64,000 bases of DNA from Mycobacterium sp. HUMS_12744610 (lineage in GTDB: Bacteria > Actinomycetota > Actinomycetes > Mycobacteriales > Mycobacteriaceae), in NCBI RefSeq assembly GCF_041206865.1, contig NZ_JBGEDP010000001.1, positions 992,001-1,056,000 of the forward strand. The letters are read 5' to 3'. The position numbers and the translations under genes were made by a program. The notes below the pieces were generated by a model. That model was not told the DNA's origin. It made no database searches and was given only the letters and a program-made list of their open reading frames with translations. Position 1 is the stretch's first letter. Each line of letters begins with the position of its first letter. Below, one piece after another: positions 16,320 to 26,134 of this stretch.

Positions 16320-16664
16320 TTAGCCCCAGCGCCCTTTTCCCTCGACCAACGTCAGCCGCACGGCCATCTCCTTGAGTGCCTCGGACAGCCGCGCGTTCTC
16401 GGCCTTGGCGGCATCGAGTTCGTAGTCGCGTTGGCGGGCCGCCGCGCCTGGCTTGGCTGCCGCCAGCGCGGCCAGCGCACCTTCCTTGGCGATCGTGCGG
16501 ACGCGCATGATCGTCGTGCGATCCACCTGATGGTTGGCGGCGGCCTCGGCGATCGTCACCTCCTGGCGTACCAGCTGCAGCCATATCTCGTACTTCTGCG
16601 ACGGGCTCAAGAACCGCTTCGGGCGACGGTGCGAGCGGTCGCCACCAGAGTTTGCTTCGGACAT
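16320..16664 (-). CDS. IS3-like OrfA (helix-turn-helix, leucine zipper)
   Basis: 114 residues from an ATG at 16664 (Met-Ser-Glu-Ala-Asn-Ser). It contains the homeodomain-like Leu-Ser-Pro-Ser-Gln-Lys-Tyr-Glu-Ile-Trp-Leu-Gln and Ile-Ala-Glu-Ala-Ala-Ala-Asn-His-Gln-Val-Asp-Arg-Thr-Thr helices that bind the IS ends, then a coiled coil with heptad Leu/Ala residues near the C-terminus. It overlaps the OrfB frame, as in IS3 elements. Confidence 0.85.
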   Translation of the reverse strand: MSEANSGGDRSHRRPKRFLSPSQKYEIWLQLVRQEVTIAEAAANHQVDRTTIMRVRTIAKEGALAALAAAKPGAAARQRDYELDAAKAENARLSEALKEMAVRLTLVEGKGRWG

Positions 16665-16906
16665 GATCAGATCCTCCAAGAGAGCTCGGAGAACCCGTCG
16701 GATGTCGTCTGATCGACACACCGATCTCTATCGCGAAGTCAGACGCAAAACAGATCTGCTCGCCGGTGGTTTCGCGGAGCGCGGCCCATCGGTTGAGCGT
16801 TGCGGCTGACACGCCGAGCAGCGCCGACACTTGCTCCGCTGTCAGTAACTCAGGGAAATTGCCTGCGGTGACGAATGCATCCCGGAGGTCGTGAGTGACC
16901 ATCGCT

Positions 16907-17227
16907 TCACCTCGCTACACGGATCGAGTCGAACCAAGCGCGGGTGCGTTGCAATCCGCTGTCGACGTCGGACTGGCCGTCGGTGATTCCCCACAGGTCG
17001 AAGGCCCATCGCTCCAGTGCGGAGATCGTGGTCTCGCCGCGGCGCTGGAGTTCGGCGTCGTCGCCCAGGACCAGGGCGGTGCCAATGACTTCGCCGCACG
17101 ACCACCGATGCCGATACCCGTCCCACCCGTGTCTGCGAACGAGGTAGGCACGGTAGATCAGATCATCGGTATGCCGCGCCAGCTGATCCTTACCGGGTGG
17201 TTCGAAGATGGACCAGCCGTCACTCAT
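16907..17227 (-). CDS. AICE backbone hypothetical protein
   Basis: 106 residues from an ATG at 17227 that overlaps the end of the FtsK-like gene by 8 bases; the xis gene starts 4 bases after its stop. This tight packing marks it as part of the tra-xis-int operon. The protein (Met-Ser-Asp-Gly-Trp-Ser-Ile-Phe-Glu-Pro-Pro, later Trp-Asp-Gly-Tyr-Arg-His-Arg-Trp) is rich in Trp and Arg, has no membrane segment and is not recognised. A small regulatory or transfer-accessory role is only inferred from position. Confidence 0.65.
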   Translation of the reverse strand: MSDGWSIFEPPGKDQLARHTDDLIYRAYLVRRHGWDGYRHRWSCGEVIGTALVLGDDAELQRRGETTISALERWAFDLWGITDGQSDVDSGLQRTRAWFDSIRVAR

Positions 17228-18542
17228 CGCGCTTACCTCCGGCAGTCTGTTTCCGCCCGTACTGTCTTGCAGTGAAGCGGATTTGGTCATCGCTCCAGAA
17301 GTCGGAGCGCACCTTGGTTACTTGGCCGTCCTCAGCGATCACGTAGCCGGTGCCCGGTCGCTCGGGGCTGATTCGGTGCGCGGGAGCTTTGTCGGCGAAG
17401 CCGTCGCCGAGAACCATTGCCACCTCATCGCGGGATCGCAGTCGAAGCGCGATGGTCTGGGTGAACAATCCTCGCATCGGCAGAACTTCCTTGCGGGGGT
17501 CTTGCAGGAATGCGGCTACCACGATTCCCAGCGCACGGCCTTTGGTGAGAATCCGCGACAGCGAGGCGGCAGCTTCTTTGCGCAGAACCGGATCGCTCAT
17601 GTACGCGGTCAGTCCGGCCAGCTCGTCGATCAGTAGCACCACGAGTGGCGAAGCCTTGGTCGGACTGTGCTCACGCGTGCGGCCTGCCATAGCATTGCCG
17701 CGCGTGTCCATCAATTTCTCCACTGCGGCAAGGGTTTCCACAGCATCGGCCTCCGTGGTGGCGATCTTGGTGAATAACCGGGCGCCGACTGATAATTCGA
17801 TGCCGTACTTCAAGTCGATTCCCACGAACCGAGCCGTTCCAGCGGCGACAGCAGGCCCGAGCCCACATGCGATGCCCCAGAAGACGGAACCTTTGCCCGC
17901 GCCCGAGCAGCCCACGGTGAGGGTGTGCCGACCGCTCAACGGCAGGGTCCAGGCGGTGCCGTTTTCGCATCGCCCGAGCGCGACTCGTGTTGTTGCGACC
18001 GCTGTTGGCGGCGCTGCGTGACCCACCGTCGACAACTGCCCCTGCATGACCAGCTCGATCCGCAGCGTCCCAGGCGAGATGACGACCGCTCGCGCCGAAT
18101 GTGCACCTGCGGCGTCGCGGATCGCAGGGACGGCCCGCTCCAGGTCTTCCACGGTCTGTCCCATCCGTGCTCGCACCGTTAGGCGCAGGGTGGTGTGAGA
18201 TACGTCTGTTCCCAGTAGCTTTGGATGAAACCAGCGGGTGGAGGTGACCTGCTGGCCTTCTTTGTTGCGGCGAGTGACCTGTTCGGAGGCGGATAGACCG
18301 CAGCGTTTGCAGAGCCTGCGCCAGGAGACGTAAGCCCACAGTCGCCAGCGCAGAAGTCGGGCCGGTGCCGCGAACCGTTCCTCGTACGTCTCTGGTGAGT
18401 GCAGTCGCCAGGAGATGAGGGCGACGCCGATGACTCCCACGATGATCGCCACGCACAGGCCAAGGGTGGCGAGGAAATTCAAGACGTGATCGAGCCGGAA
18501 CGGGGTGTCGGGATCGAGCGGTGCGTACGGATCGGGATTCAC
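17220..18542 (-). CDS. FtsK/SpoIIIE-like conjugative DNA translocase
   Basis: 440 residues. An N-terminal hydrophobic segment (about residues 19-46) anchors it in the membrane. The motor domain has Walker A Gly-Cys-Ser-Gly-Ala-Gly-Lys-Gly-Ser near residue 215, Walker B Val-Val-Leu-Leu-Ile-Asp-Glu-Leu-Ala-Gly near 309 and an arginine-rich sensor region. AICEs move double-stranded DNA between mycelial cells with a single FtsK-like protein (TraSA of pSAM2 is the model), which fits size and context. It overlaps the preceding gene by 4 bases and is intact. Confidence 0.9.
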   Translation of the reverse strand: MNPDPYAPLDPDTPFRLDHVLNFLATLGLCVAIIVGVIGVALISWRLHSPETYEERFAAPARLLRWRLWAYVSWRRLCKRCGLSASEQVTRRNKEGQQVTSTRWFHPKLLGTDVSHTTLRLTVRARMGQTVEDLERAVPAIRDAAGAHSARAVVISPGTLRIELVMQGQLSTVGHAAPPTAVATTRVALGRCENGTAWTLPLSGRHTLTVGCSGAGKGSVFWGIACGLGPAVAAGTARFVGIDLKYGIELSVGARLFTKIATTEADAVETLAAVEKLMDTRGNAMAGRTREHSPTKASPLVVLLIDELAGLTAYMSDPVLRKEAAASLSRILTKGRALGIVVAAFLQDPRKEVLPMRGLFTQTIALRLRSRDEVAMVLGDGFADKAPAHRISPERPGTGYVIAEDGQVTKVRSDFWSDDQIRFTARQYGRKQTAGGKRDE

Positions 18543-18961
18543 GCCGATTCCCGGCTGGTCGTCGCGCCGGCGGATGGCTTGCCTTGCGCCCTCATACCGG
18601 AGGCACGAAACGACCAGGCGATCCTGGAGAAGTCGCCCGACTTCTCGATGTACGGCAGCGCCATTAGCCCGTCGAAAACCACTGGGGTGAAGGGTATTCC
18701 GCTGGAGTTTGCGGGTGCAGACGGCTGCGTTGGCGCGGCAAACTTGATCGTCACCGTTCGGCTGCGCTTCGGTGCGGCAGGATCACCGTCAAGGACTTCG
18801 ACCTGCCACATCGGCAATCCAGTGTCGCGGTCTCTCGCCTGCACACGGTTCTCGCCGGAGGATTTGTCGAAGTCGATCATTGGCGTCACCTCCGATACGA
18901 GGAACGCGCCGAGGGAGAACACCTGGTCGTGGCTGATTTGGAGCCATTTAGGGATGGCCAT
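18539..18961 (-). CDS. AICE backbone hypothetical protein upstream of the translocase
   Basis: 140 residues, ATG at 18961, first gene of the minus-strand AICE operon. It starts Met-Ala-Ile-Pro-Lys-Trp-Leu-Gln-Ile-Ser and includes Ile-Asp-Phe-Asp-Lys-Ser-Ser-Gly-Glu and Thr-Val-Thr-Ile-Lys-Phe-Ala, a beta-rich soluble pattern. A similarly sized protein commonly precedes the translocase in actinobacterial integrating elements, but I know no function. Its stop overlaps the translocase start by 4 bases. Confidence 0.7.
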   Translation of the reverse strand: MAIPKWLQISHDQVFSLGAFLVSEVTPMIDFDKSSGENRVQARDRDTGLPMWQVEVLDGDPAAPKRSRTVTIKFAAPTQPSAPANSSGIPFTPVVFDGLMALPYIEKSGDFSRIAWSFRASGMRAQGKPSAGATTSRESA

Positions 18962-19016
18962 GTTTCACTCCTTCTGTGCATGTTTCGGGCCGTCACCGAG
19001 CCGATGGCGTACGCAA

Positions 19017-19049
19017 CGACTAGACAACGACTAGTCAATAACTAGACAA
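19017..19049. promoter_or_regulatory. operator: three 11-bp direct repeats between divergent AICE promoters
   Basis: CGACTAGACAA, CGACTAGTCAA and TAACTAGACAA follow each other without gaps at 19017-19027, 19028-19038 and 19039-19049. Further GACTAG/TCTAG sites occur near 19063 and at 19222-19239. They sit upstream of the translocase operon (starting 18961) and between it and the GntR-type gene (starting 19267), the place where KorSA-type repressors act. The one-turn spacing suggests cooperative binding on one face of the helix. Confidence 0.7.
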
Positions 19050-19266
19050 TAGCAGTCAGATTGACTAGGTGCACGGAATTCCGCAGATGAGAGCCATAAC
19101 GCCACAGTGTTCAGTGGGACTGTCACTGGGATGGCTGTGAACAGCGGGAATGTACGTCCGCCAAGATGCGAGGCGAGGCGGCTTGAATGCTGAGATCAGA
19201 GCGCCGGTAGTATGTAGCACAGTCTAGCTTTTGACTAGCCCAGTGCTGGTCCGAGGAGGGCATACG

Positions 19267-19959
19267 GTGCAGTTTGGTCAGATTGACCGCCAGAAGGATG
19301 CGGCTCCGTACGAACAGATCGCGCAGATGTTGCGACACGCGATTACGTCGCGCCAACTGGCGCCTGGTGAGCGACTGCCTACGGAGACGAAACTCGCTGA
19401 ACAGTTTGGCGTCGCGAGGATGACGGTCAGGCGAGCAGTGCAGGAACTCCGCGATGAGGGCCTTCTAGTGCCGGCCTCGGGCCGTGGACTCGCTGTCAGG
19501 GCGGTGCCTCCAATCAGAGAACCGTGGCCTCAGGAACCCGGTTACCCAACCGAAGTGACAGTGCCAAATTTCAATCTCTGGGGAGATGTCGCACCGCTGA
19601 TCGCCCAGGCCGAGAATATCCGTACGCGGATGTATGTCTTGTCCGGCGATCTCCACACCGACGTTGGCTGGCTGGCGGGTGATCCGGTAGTCGCGGCCAC
19701 GCTCCTCGGAACTCTTGCCGGTGTCGGATTGGCAGAAGCGGACGTACTAGGTGCTCTGGCGTCGCGTCTCCACTTGCATATCCCCGATCTCGATCAGGCT
19801 AACGAACTTACCAGCGCAGTAAAGGCTGCGGTGCAAGCATTTACCGAAGCTTGCGGTGCTGCACAATCTGCGGCGGACGCAATACGGCGTTACGAGTTGG
19901 CAAACAGAGACTTGCCGACTGTAAATACACCTGAACCGTCGTCGGAGGTCGACGACTAG
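19267..19959 (+). CDS. GntR-family repressor of AICE transfer
   Basis: 230 residues from a GTG at 19267 with GAGGAGGG seven bases upstream. Residues 1-75 are a GntR winged helix: Tyr-Glu-Gln-Ile-Ala-Gln-Met-Leu-Arg, Leu-Ala-Pro-Gly-Glu-Arg-Leu-Pro-Thr-Glu and Phe-Gly-Val-Ala-Arg-Met-Thr-Val-Arg-Arg-Ala. The rest has no recognisable effector domain. Divergent orientation to the tra-xis-int operon and the CTAG repeats between them fit a KorSA-like role, silencing transfer and replication until induction. Confidence 0.85.
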   Translation: MQFGQIDRQKDAAPYEQIAQMLRHAITSRQLAPGERLPTETKLAEQFGVARMTVRRAVQELRDEGLLVPASGRGLAVRAVPPIREPWPQEPGYPTEVTVPNFNLWGDVAPLIAQAENIRTRMYVLSGDLHTDVGWLAGDPVVAATLLGTLAGVGLAEADVLGALASRLHLHIPDLDQANELTSAVKAAVQAFTEACGAAQSAADAIRRYELANRDLPTVNTPEPSSEVDD

Positions 19960-20514
19960 CCTGACCGATCAGGAGGAGTCTAGGTTCCGGTCTACGACTC
20001 GCGTGCAACGACGGTGTCGTACAAGCCGAAGTGACTGAGGCCTTCGTGACTGTCGATGCCGGTGTAGGACAACGACGCATCTTCGTACCGGCGGAACGCG
20101 AACACGGCCTGGTTCATGTGCGTGCTGTTGAAGACGTTGAGGGACACCAGCAGGTTGAAGTCAGCAACACTAAGGCCGGTGACGGTCTTGAAAAGTTCGG
20201 GTTCCAGCTTCGTGATGACGTCTTTGAGACTGTTCTCCCGGAAGTCCGTGAGGTACATGAACGCCGGGATGCGGGTCGCAAACTTGACCAGCTTCTCCTG
20301 AATCTGCTTGCGCTTGGACTTGTACTCCTTCTCCTCCGCGGTCAGCTCCTTCTTCTCGGTGTCGCTGATGTCATCACCCTTGGTTTTTTTGGTTTCCTTG
20401 ACCTTCTCGCTCTTGTTGATCACGGTCTCGAACACATCGCTTCCGAGCGCCCTGAAGCCCTCTATTCGCATGACCGCTTCGAAGGCTGTGGGATTGTCCA
20501 GAATCTTGCGTAAG

Positions 20515-22211
20515 CCTGGATTTTTCATCGAATGTGGAGCTCAGGGGTGTCGTTAACGTGAAAGGTGCACTGCCGCAAGGATAATCGGAGTATTCGAGGC
20601 TCGGTTATCCAGGATGGGAGTGCACCTGTCAGATGCAGGCTACTACGGATTGGTCGAAGAATGTCCGAGTTGAGGTCCGTGGCGACGACGTGGTCGGGCA
20701 CGCCGGTAACGTGATACCCCGGTTGCTGGCCGACAATCTGGGTTTGACCAGCGGTTTGTCGTCGGTGCTGTCGCGCCCAGAAGTCACCCACGACCGAGGC
20801 GCGGTGTTGCGCGATGTGGCGGTATCGATCGCCGGCGGCGCGCAGAACCTGGCCGGCACCGCGGTGCTGCGCGATCAGCACCGGTTGTTTCAGGCGGTGG
20901 CGTCGGTTCCGACGATGTGGCGGTCCCTGGGCGAGATCGACGAGCAGAGCATCACCGAGGTCACGGCCGTGCGCAACAAGGTCCGCTCTCGGGTGTGGGA
21001 GGCGATCGAGGCCCGCCACGGTGCGATCCCGGCTTCGCAGACCTGCTATGGGGACCTCGGGGACACGATCGTGATCCGCATCGACGCGTCGCTGATTCAG
21101 TCGCACAGCGATAAGCAGCACGCCGCAGGCAATTTCAAAGGCGGGTTTGGCTTCCACCCGCTGTTGGCGTGGTGTGACAACACCGGCGAACTGCTGGCGG
21201 TGATCGCCCGTGCAGGCAACGCCGGCTCGAACACCGCGGCCGATCATATCGCGATCATCGACGCCGCGATCGCGGCGATCCCGGCCAAGTGGCGCCGCAA
21301 GTTGCTGGTCACCATCGACGGCGCGGGTTCAAGCCACGCCGTCGTCGAACACCTGGAGAAACTCAATGCCCGGCCGGGGATGTCAGTGGGCTACTCGGTC
21401 GGATTCGACCTCGATGAGCGGGTCCGGGTCGCGATCGGCCAGATGCCCGATGCGGGATGGCAAGCCGCACTGGATGCCACCGGAGCGGCCCGTGACGACG
21501 CCCAGGTCGCCGAGTTGACCGGGCTGCTGCGCCACAGCACCGGAGGGGATCGGCTGGTCGGCTGGCCGGCCGGCATGCGCATCCTGGTGCGGCGCGAAGA
21601 AATCGAACACGGCACCCAGTTGTCATTGTTCGAGCAGCTGGCCGGCTACCGCTACCAGGTCCTCGCCACCTCGACTGCCGGTGGACAACCCCAGCGACTG
21701 GAAGCCCGCCACCGCGTCCACGCCCGGGTGGAGGGCTTCATCCGCACCGGCAAAGACACCGGCCTGGCCCGCTGGCCCTCACACTCGTTCGCCATCAACA
21801 CCGCTTGGGTCACCGCCGTCGCGATCGCCATCGACCTGCTGTGCTGGATGCGACTGCTACTCCTGGACGGCCCACTGGCCAAAGCCGAACCCGCCACCCT
21901 GCGCTACCGGCTGCTGCACGCCGCGGCCCGGCTGATCAAACGATCCCGCTACCTGATCCTGCGGATCCCCCAAACCTGGCCCTGGGCACAAGAATTCGCC
22001 GACGCCCTCAACAGGGTCCGCGCCATACCCTGACCCACAGGCCCCTATGCCCTCTCGACCCCAAGAAAGGAGTAACCACCCCCGGGATAAAGGACCCGGC
22101 GTCACCGCACGACACGCGGCGCCGCCGCCTACCCCCAGCCTCAAAACCTCGACAAAGCTGCCGCCCCGCAGACCGCCACAGCAGAACCCGGGCCACCGTG
22201 AAATTCTGAGG
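20515..22211 (+). mobile_element. 1697-bp IS1380-family element, copy 1
   Basis: The ends are short imperfect inverted repeats (CCTGGATTTTTCA at the left; CCTCAGAATTTCAC read inward at the right), flanked by the 4-bp duplication TAAG (20511-20514, 22212-22215). It interrupts the restriction helicase in the opposite orientation to that gene. Confidence 0.95.
20633..22033 (+). CDS. IS1380-family transposase, copy 1
   Basis: 466 residues. DDE-type core with Ile-Val-Ile-Arg-Ile-Asp-Ala-Ser (first Asp), Leu-Val-Thr-Ile-Asp-Gly-Ala-Gly (second Asp), Tyr-Gln-Val-Leu-Ala-Thr-Ser and Arg-Val-Glu-Gly-Phe-Ile-Arg (Glu), then hydrophobic helices near residues 395-420 as usual in this family. Full length, and the translated product is the same in all four copies in this window. 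Confidence 0.93.
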   Translation: MQATTDWSKNVRVEVRGDDVVGHAGNVIPRLLADNLGLTSGLSSVLSRPEVTHDRGAVLRDVAVSIAGGAQNLAGTAVLRDQHRLFQAVASVPTMWRSLGEIDEQSITEVTAVRNKVRSRVWEAIEARHGAIPASQTCYGDLGDTIVIRIDASLIQSHSDKQHAAGNFKGGFGFHPLLAWCDNTGELLAVIARAGNAGSNTAADHIAIIDAAIAAIPAKWRRKLLVTIDGAGSSHAVVEHLEKLNARPGMSVGYSVGFDLDERVRVAIGQMPDAGWQAALDATGAARDDAQVAELTGLLRHSTGGDRLVGWPAGMRILVRREEIEHGTQLSLFEQLAGYRYQVLATSTAGGQPQRLEARHRVHARVEGFIRTGKDTGLARWPSHSFAINTAWVTAVAIAIDLLCWMRLLLLDGPLAKAEPATLRYRLLHAAARLIKRSRYLILRIPQTWPWAQEFADALNRVRAIP

Positions 22212-24437
22212 TAAGGTCTCGTTGTCGACGTTCACCAGTAGCGCCGACTCCCATTTGCGCGCCAGCAGCGTTGCGGAGGTGCCGGTCATCGCGGTGTCGA
22301 GAATCGCGCCAGCATCCACCGCGACCATATAGGAACCGTCATACGCCAGAACCGGCAGAAAGCAAACGAGTTCTTTTACCGCTTCCTCGGGGTTGGCGGC
22401 TTCGGGCCGCAGTCCCACGCCGTACTCGGCAATCTGACGGAGAGCCCGTGTAGGAGCGAAATCGAACACGTAGCAGACAGGTTTGAGTGTAAACTCTACG
22501 TTGGGGTCGTCGCCGTTCGGGTTCTTGATTGACCAAGGGGATTGCACCCGGAATGCAGCCTGAAAATAGGTTTCTGGCGACTTCAGATTGCGCAGCATCA
22601 AGATCGACGACCACTGCGGCACGGTGACTCCGGTGGTGAGTTTGCCGCACGACAGTGTGATGGTCTTCGTGTCGTGCCCATTACCGATGGCGGCGCGCAC
22701 CGGTGGCAGCGCGGCCAGGCCCACACCGGCGCCTGGTCCGGCCACCGTAAGGACCTTGTAGTCGTGGAAGAAAGTGTTCTGCTTTTCTGCGATCAGATTA
22801 GCCATCGCATGGCACGAGGCAACCGACGGTAAAAACCAGAACGAATGATTTAGGTAGGGCAACAGGCGCACGTCCGAGTATGGAAAAGGTGGCTTCTTCG
22901 CCCCGAGCTTGAGGTTGTCGACCTGGGTGGCCGAGTACGCGCCACGAATGATGTCGAGCCACTTCTGCACGCTGTCCTTATGCGTGAACTGCGCCGCAGC
23001 GCCGACGCTGCTTGCAGCGAAGAACGCATTGAGGTCGAACTCGTCGAACTCGCCCTCGGCGGCGATCGCCAGCAATTCATCGGGCATCCGATAGGTCAGC
23101 AGCCGCATTTCTGGCAACGCGCCGTACGGGTTCCACTTCCCCGGATGATTCTGCGCCCATTGCTGTTTGGCGCGCTGCTCGTCCGTGTAGGTCCAATTAA
23201 AGATTTGTTCTTCAATAAATTCGCCGGTCGCTAGAGCTCGGAATGGTGTACCGGAAAGATAGAGGTAACCTCTGGTGGTTATCGGTAGGAAATCGGACTC
23301 GCTCTCGCCCAACTCATCGAGTTCTTCGTTAAACACATCGAGATCGGAGTTGTACTCAGCTGCCGTCTCTTTCTTGGCCTCGGAGTCATCTTCGCCTTCG
23401 AACAGTTCCTGCGCGCTGTCACGCCACGCGCCAAAGTGGTACTCGTCGAAAACAACTAGATCCCAATTGGTCTCGTGTAGCCAGGCGTTCTTCGCCTTGA
23501 TATTGCCGGCCTTGTCCTTGCCCAGTAGATCCTGAAACGATCCGAAGTAGACGAGCGGGCGCGCCTTATCAGCTGTGGTGGGATCGGTGCCGGTCGCCTT
23601 CGATAAGTACTGCCAGCCCTCGAAATCGACATGAGACTCCAAATCGTTCTGCCAGGCGTCCTCAACCGCCGGCTTGAAGGTCACCACCAAGACTTTGCGG
23701 GTATCGAGCTTTTTCGCGAGTTGATAAGTTGCGAACGTCTTGCCGAACCGCATTTTGGCGTTCCAGAGGAAGCGGGGGACGGCCTTATCATCCTCAGACC
23801 AGATCGACTGAAAGTAGGAGTGTGCCTTATCGACGGCGGCATTCTGTTCGGGCCGCGGCCTAAAGGTCTCGTGGTGGGTTCCCGTATATGCCTTACCGGT
23901 TTGCAACTCGGTAATCACTGTCGCGACATCGGCGACCGTGCAAGCGACCCACTCTAACTCTGTATTGATGAAGCCTTTCGCCTTAAGCCGTTCCCGCACA
24001 CGGTGATCACTGAACGTCGTGCCGTCGCCGCGCTCTGCCGACTCATCGAGACGGATGGTGTAGTTCTTGATCGCAGCAGTTTTCAGCTGCTGCGCGACGC
24101 GAGTCTTCACGTCCTGCGTCGTCTGACCGATTTTGAGCAATCCAGCGTGGGCTTCGTCTTCGATTGAGTACGCGTAAATCCGAAGGCGAGCTTCGGGTTT
24201 CGGCGGTAGAAGGGATTCGACGGGCCTAGTCATCTGACAGGTCCATCGGTCGGACTACTTTCCCGATAAACGCGATCTCCTCTTCGGTGATGCCGTACTT
24301 GGCGTACAACTCCTCGTCGGTCCATGTCTTGGTCCAGTCTTGCGTCGGCACGAATGTGTAGACGTGCCGCGTGGTGTTTTGCGAAGGCTTGTGAAGCAGG
24401 ATCAGGAAGCGGGTGAAGCGACACGACATGTAGCTAA

Positions 24438-26134
24438 CCTGGATTTTTCATCGAATGTGGAGCTCAGGGGTGTCGTTAACGTGAAAGGTGCACTGCCGCA
24501 AGGATAATCGGAGTATTCGAGGCTCGGTTATCCAGGATGGGAGTGCACCTGTCAGATGCAGGCTACTACGGATTGGTCGAAGAATGTCCGAGTTGAGGTC
24601 CGTGGCGACGACGTGGTCGGGCACGCCGGTAACGTGATACCCCGGTTGCTGGCCGACAATCTGGGTTTGACCAGCGGTTTGTCGTCGGTGCTGTCGCGCC
24701 CAGAAGTCACCCACGACCGAGGCGCGGTGTTGCGCGATGTGGCGGTATCGATCGCCGGCGGCGCGCAGAACCTGGCCGGCACCGCGGTGCTGCGCGATCA
24801 GCACCGGTTGTTTCAGGCGGTGGCGTCGGTTCCGACGATGTGGCGGTCCCTGGGCGAGATCGACGAGCAGAGCATCACCGAGGTCACGGCCGTGCGCAAC
24901 AAGGTCCGCTCTCGGGTGTGGGAGGCGATCGAGGCCCGCCACGGTGCGATCCCGGCTTCGCAGACCTGCTATGGGGACCTCGGGGACACGATCGTGATCC
25001 GCATCGACGCGTCGCTGATTCAGTCGCACAGCGATAAGCAGCACGCCGCAGGCAATTTCAAAGGCGGGTTTGGCTTCCACCCGCTGTTGGCGTGGTGTGA
25101 CAACACCGGCGAACTGCTGGCGGTGATCGCCCGTGCAGGCAACGCCGGCTCGAACACCGCGGCCGATCATATCGCGATCATCGACGCCGCGATCGCGGCG
25201 ATCCCGGCCAAGTGGCGCCGCAAGTTGCTGGTCACCATCGACGGCGCGGGTTCAAGCCACGCCGTCGTCGAACACCTGGAGAAACTCAATGCCCGGCCGG
25301 GGATGTCAGTGGGCTACTCGGTCGGATTCGACCTCGATGAGCGGGTCCGGGTCGCGATCGGCCAGATGCCCGATGCGGGATGGCAAGCCGCACTGGATGC
25401 CACCGGAGCGGCCCGTGACGACGCCCAGGTCGCCGAGTTGACCGGGCTGCTGCGCCACAGCACCGGAGGGGATCGGCTGGTCGGCTGGCCGGCCGGCATG
25501 CGCATCCTGGTGCGGCGCGAAGAAATCGAACACGGCACCCAGTTGTCATTGTTCGAGCAGCTGGCCGGCTACCGCTACCAGGTCCTCGCCACCTCGACTG
25601 CCGGTGGACAACCCCAGCGACTGGAAGCCCGCCACCGCGTCCACGCCCGGGTGGAGGGCTTCATCCGCACCGGCAAAGACACCGGCCTGGCCCGCTGGCC
25701 CTCACACTCGTTCGCCATCAACACCGCTTGGGTCACCGCCGTCGCGATCGCCATCGACCTGCTGTGCTGGATGCGACTGCTACTCCTGGACGGCCCACTG
25801 GCCAAAGCCGAACCCGCCACCCTGCGCTACCGGCTGCTGCACGCCGCGGCCCGGCTGATCAAACGATCCCGCTACCTGATCCTGCGGATCCCCCAAACCT
25901 GGCCCTGGGCACAAGAATTCGCCGACGCCCTCAACAGGGTCCGCGCCATACCCTGACCCACAGGCCCCTATGCCCTCTCGACCCCAAGAAAGGAGTAACC
26001 ACCCCCGGGATAAAGGACCCGGCGTCACCGCACGACACGCGGCGCCGCCGCCTACCCCCAGCCTCAAAACCTCGACAAAGCTGCCGCCCCGCAGACCGCC
26101 ACAGCAGAACCCGGGCCACCGTGAAATTCTGAGG
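24438..26134 (+). mobile_element. 1697-bp IS1380-family element, copy 2
   Basis: Same length, ends and orientation as copy 1, with its own 4-bp duplication CTAA (24434-24437, 26135-26138). It lies in the last third of the methylase gene. Because each copy has matching flanks, the two inserted independently rather than as a composite unit. Confidence 0.95.
24556..25956 (+). CDS. IS1380-family transposase, copy 2
   Basis: 466 residues with the same translation as the copy at 20633-22033 and the same start context (GTCAG before the ATG). No defect is visible. Its transcription opposes the methylase gene it sits in. Confidence 0.93.
   Translation: MQATTDWSKNVRVEVRGDDVVGHAGNVIPRLLADNLGLTSGLSSVLSRPEVTHDRGAVLRDVAVSIAGGAQNLAGTAVLRDQHRLFQAVASVPTMWRSLGEIDEQSITEVTAVRNKVRSRVWEAIEARHGAIPASQTCYGDLGDTIVIRIDASLIQSHSDKQHAAGNFKGGFGFHPLLAWCDNTGELLAVIARAGNAGSNTAADHIAIIDAAIAAIPAKWRRKLLVTIDGAGSSHAVVEHLEKLNARPGMSVGYSVGFDLDERVRVAIGQMPDAGWQAALDATGAARDDAQVAELTGLLRHSTGGDRLVGWPAGMRILVRREEIEHGTQLSLFEQLAGYRYQVLATSTAGGQPQRLEARHRVHARVEGFIRTGKDTGLARWPSHSFAINTAWVTAVAIAIDLLCWMRLLLLDGPLAKAEPATLRYRLLHAAARLIKRSRYLILRIPQTWPWAQEFADALNRVRAIP

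Larger units (their letters stand above)
15207..16752 (-). mobile_element. 1546-bp IS3-like element in xis
   Basis: The two ends share TCTGACTTYGCGATAGA as inverted repeats (about 15215-15231 and 16728-16744). GATCTG is present on both sides (15201-15206, 16753-16758), giving an apparent 6-bp duplication; this is longer than usual for IS3, so one or two bases may be fortuitous. It encodes a two-frame transposase on the minus strand. Confidence 0.82.
15114..16902 (-). pseudogene. xis: AICE excisionase (Xis), split by an IS3-type IS
   Basis: The N-terminal part (16902-16753) has the MerR/Xis-type helix-turn-helix Leu-Thr-Ala-Glu-Gln-Val-Ser-Ala-Leu-Leu-Gly-Val-Ser-Ala-Ala-Thr-Leu and ends Thr-Thr-Gly-Glu-Gln-Ile. 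The remaining part (15200-15114) resumes Gly-Pro-Pro-Cys-Tyr-Thr-Leu-Ser-Glu-Arg-Val-Arg-Arg-Trp. Excising the IS with one GATCTG copy gives about 80 residues, normal for AICE excisionases. Its stop overlaps the int start, so xis-int were translationally coupled. Confidence 0.82.
19992..24233 (-). pseudogene. GIY-YIG nuclease / SF2 helicase restriction subunit, split by IS1380-type IS
   Basis: Read from 24233 (ATG overlapping the methylase stop). Residues about 18-115 form a GIY-YIG/T5orf172-like nuclease domain (Arg-Ile-Tyr-Ala-Tyr-Ser, Leu-Leu-Lys-Ile-Gly-Gln-Thr). A helicase follows with Trp-Asn-Ala-Lys-Met-Arg-Phe-Gly-Lys-Thr (motif I), Asp-Glu-Tyr-His-Phe-Gly (motif II), Leu-Ser-Gly-Thr-Pro-Phe (motif III) and Gln-Ala-Ala-Phe-Arg-Val-Gln-Ser (motif VI). 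Excising 20515-22211 with one TAAG copy joins Asn-Glu-Thr-Leu to Arg-Lys-Ile-Leu-Asp in frame, giving about 850 residues. This should be the restricting, translocating subunit; it is now split. Confidence 0.88.

Noticed and set aside
22008..24233. Helicase with a Gly/Arg-rich C-terminal domain
   Set aside because: The last part is IS1380 terminal sequence read in frame; the true C-terminus lies at 19992-20514.
20515..26134. Composite transposon formed by the two direct IS1380 copies around the restriction helicase
   Set aside because: Each copy has its own matching 4-bp duplication (TAAG and CTAA), and the outer flanks 20511-20514 and 26135-26138 differ, so the copies inserted separately.
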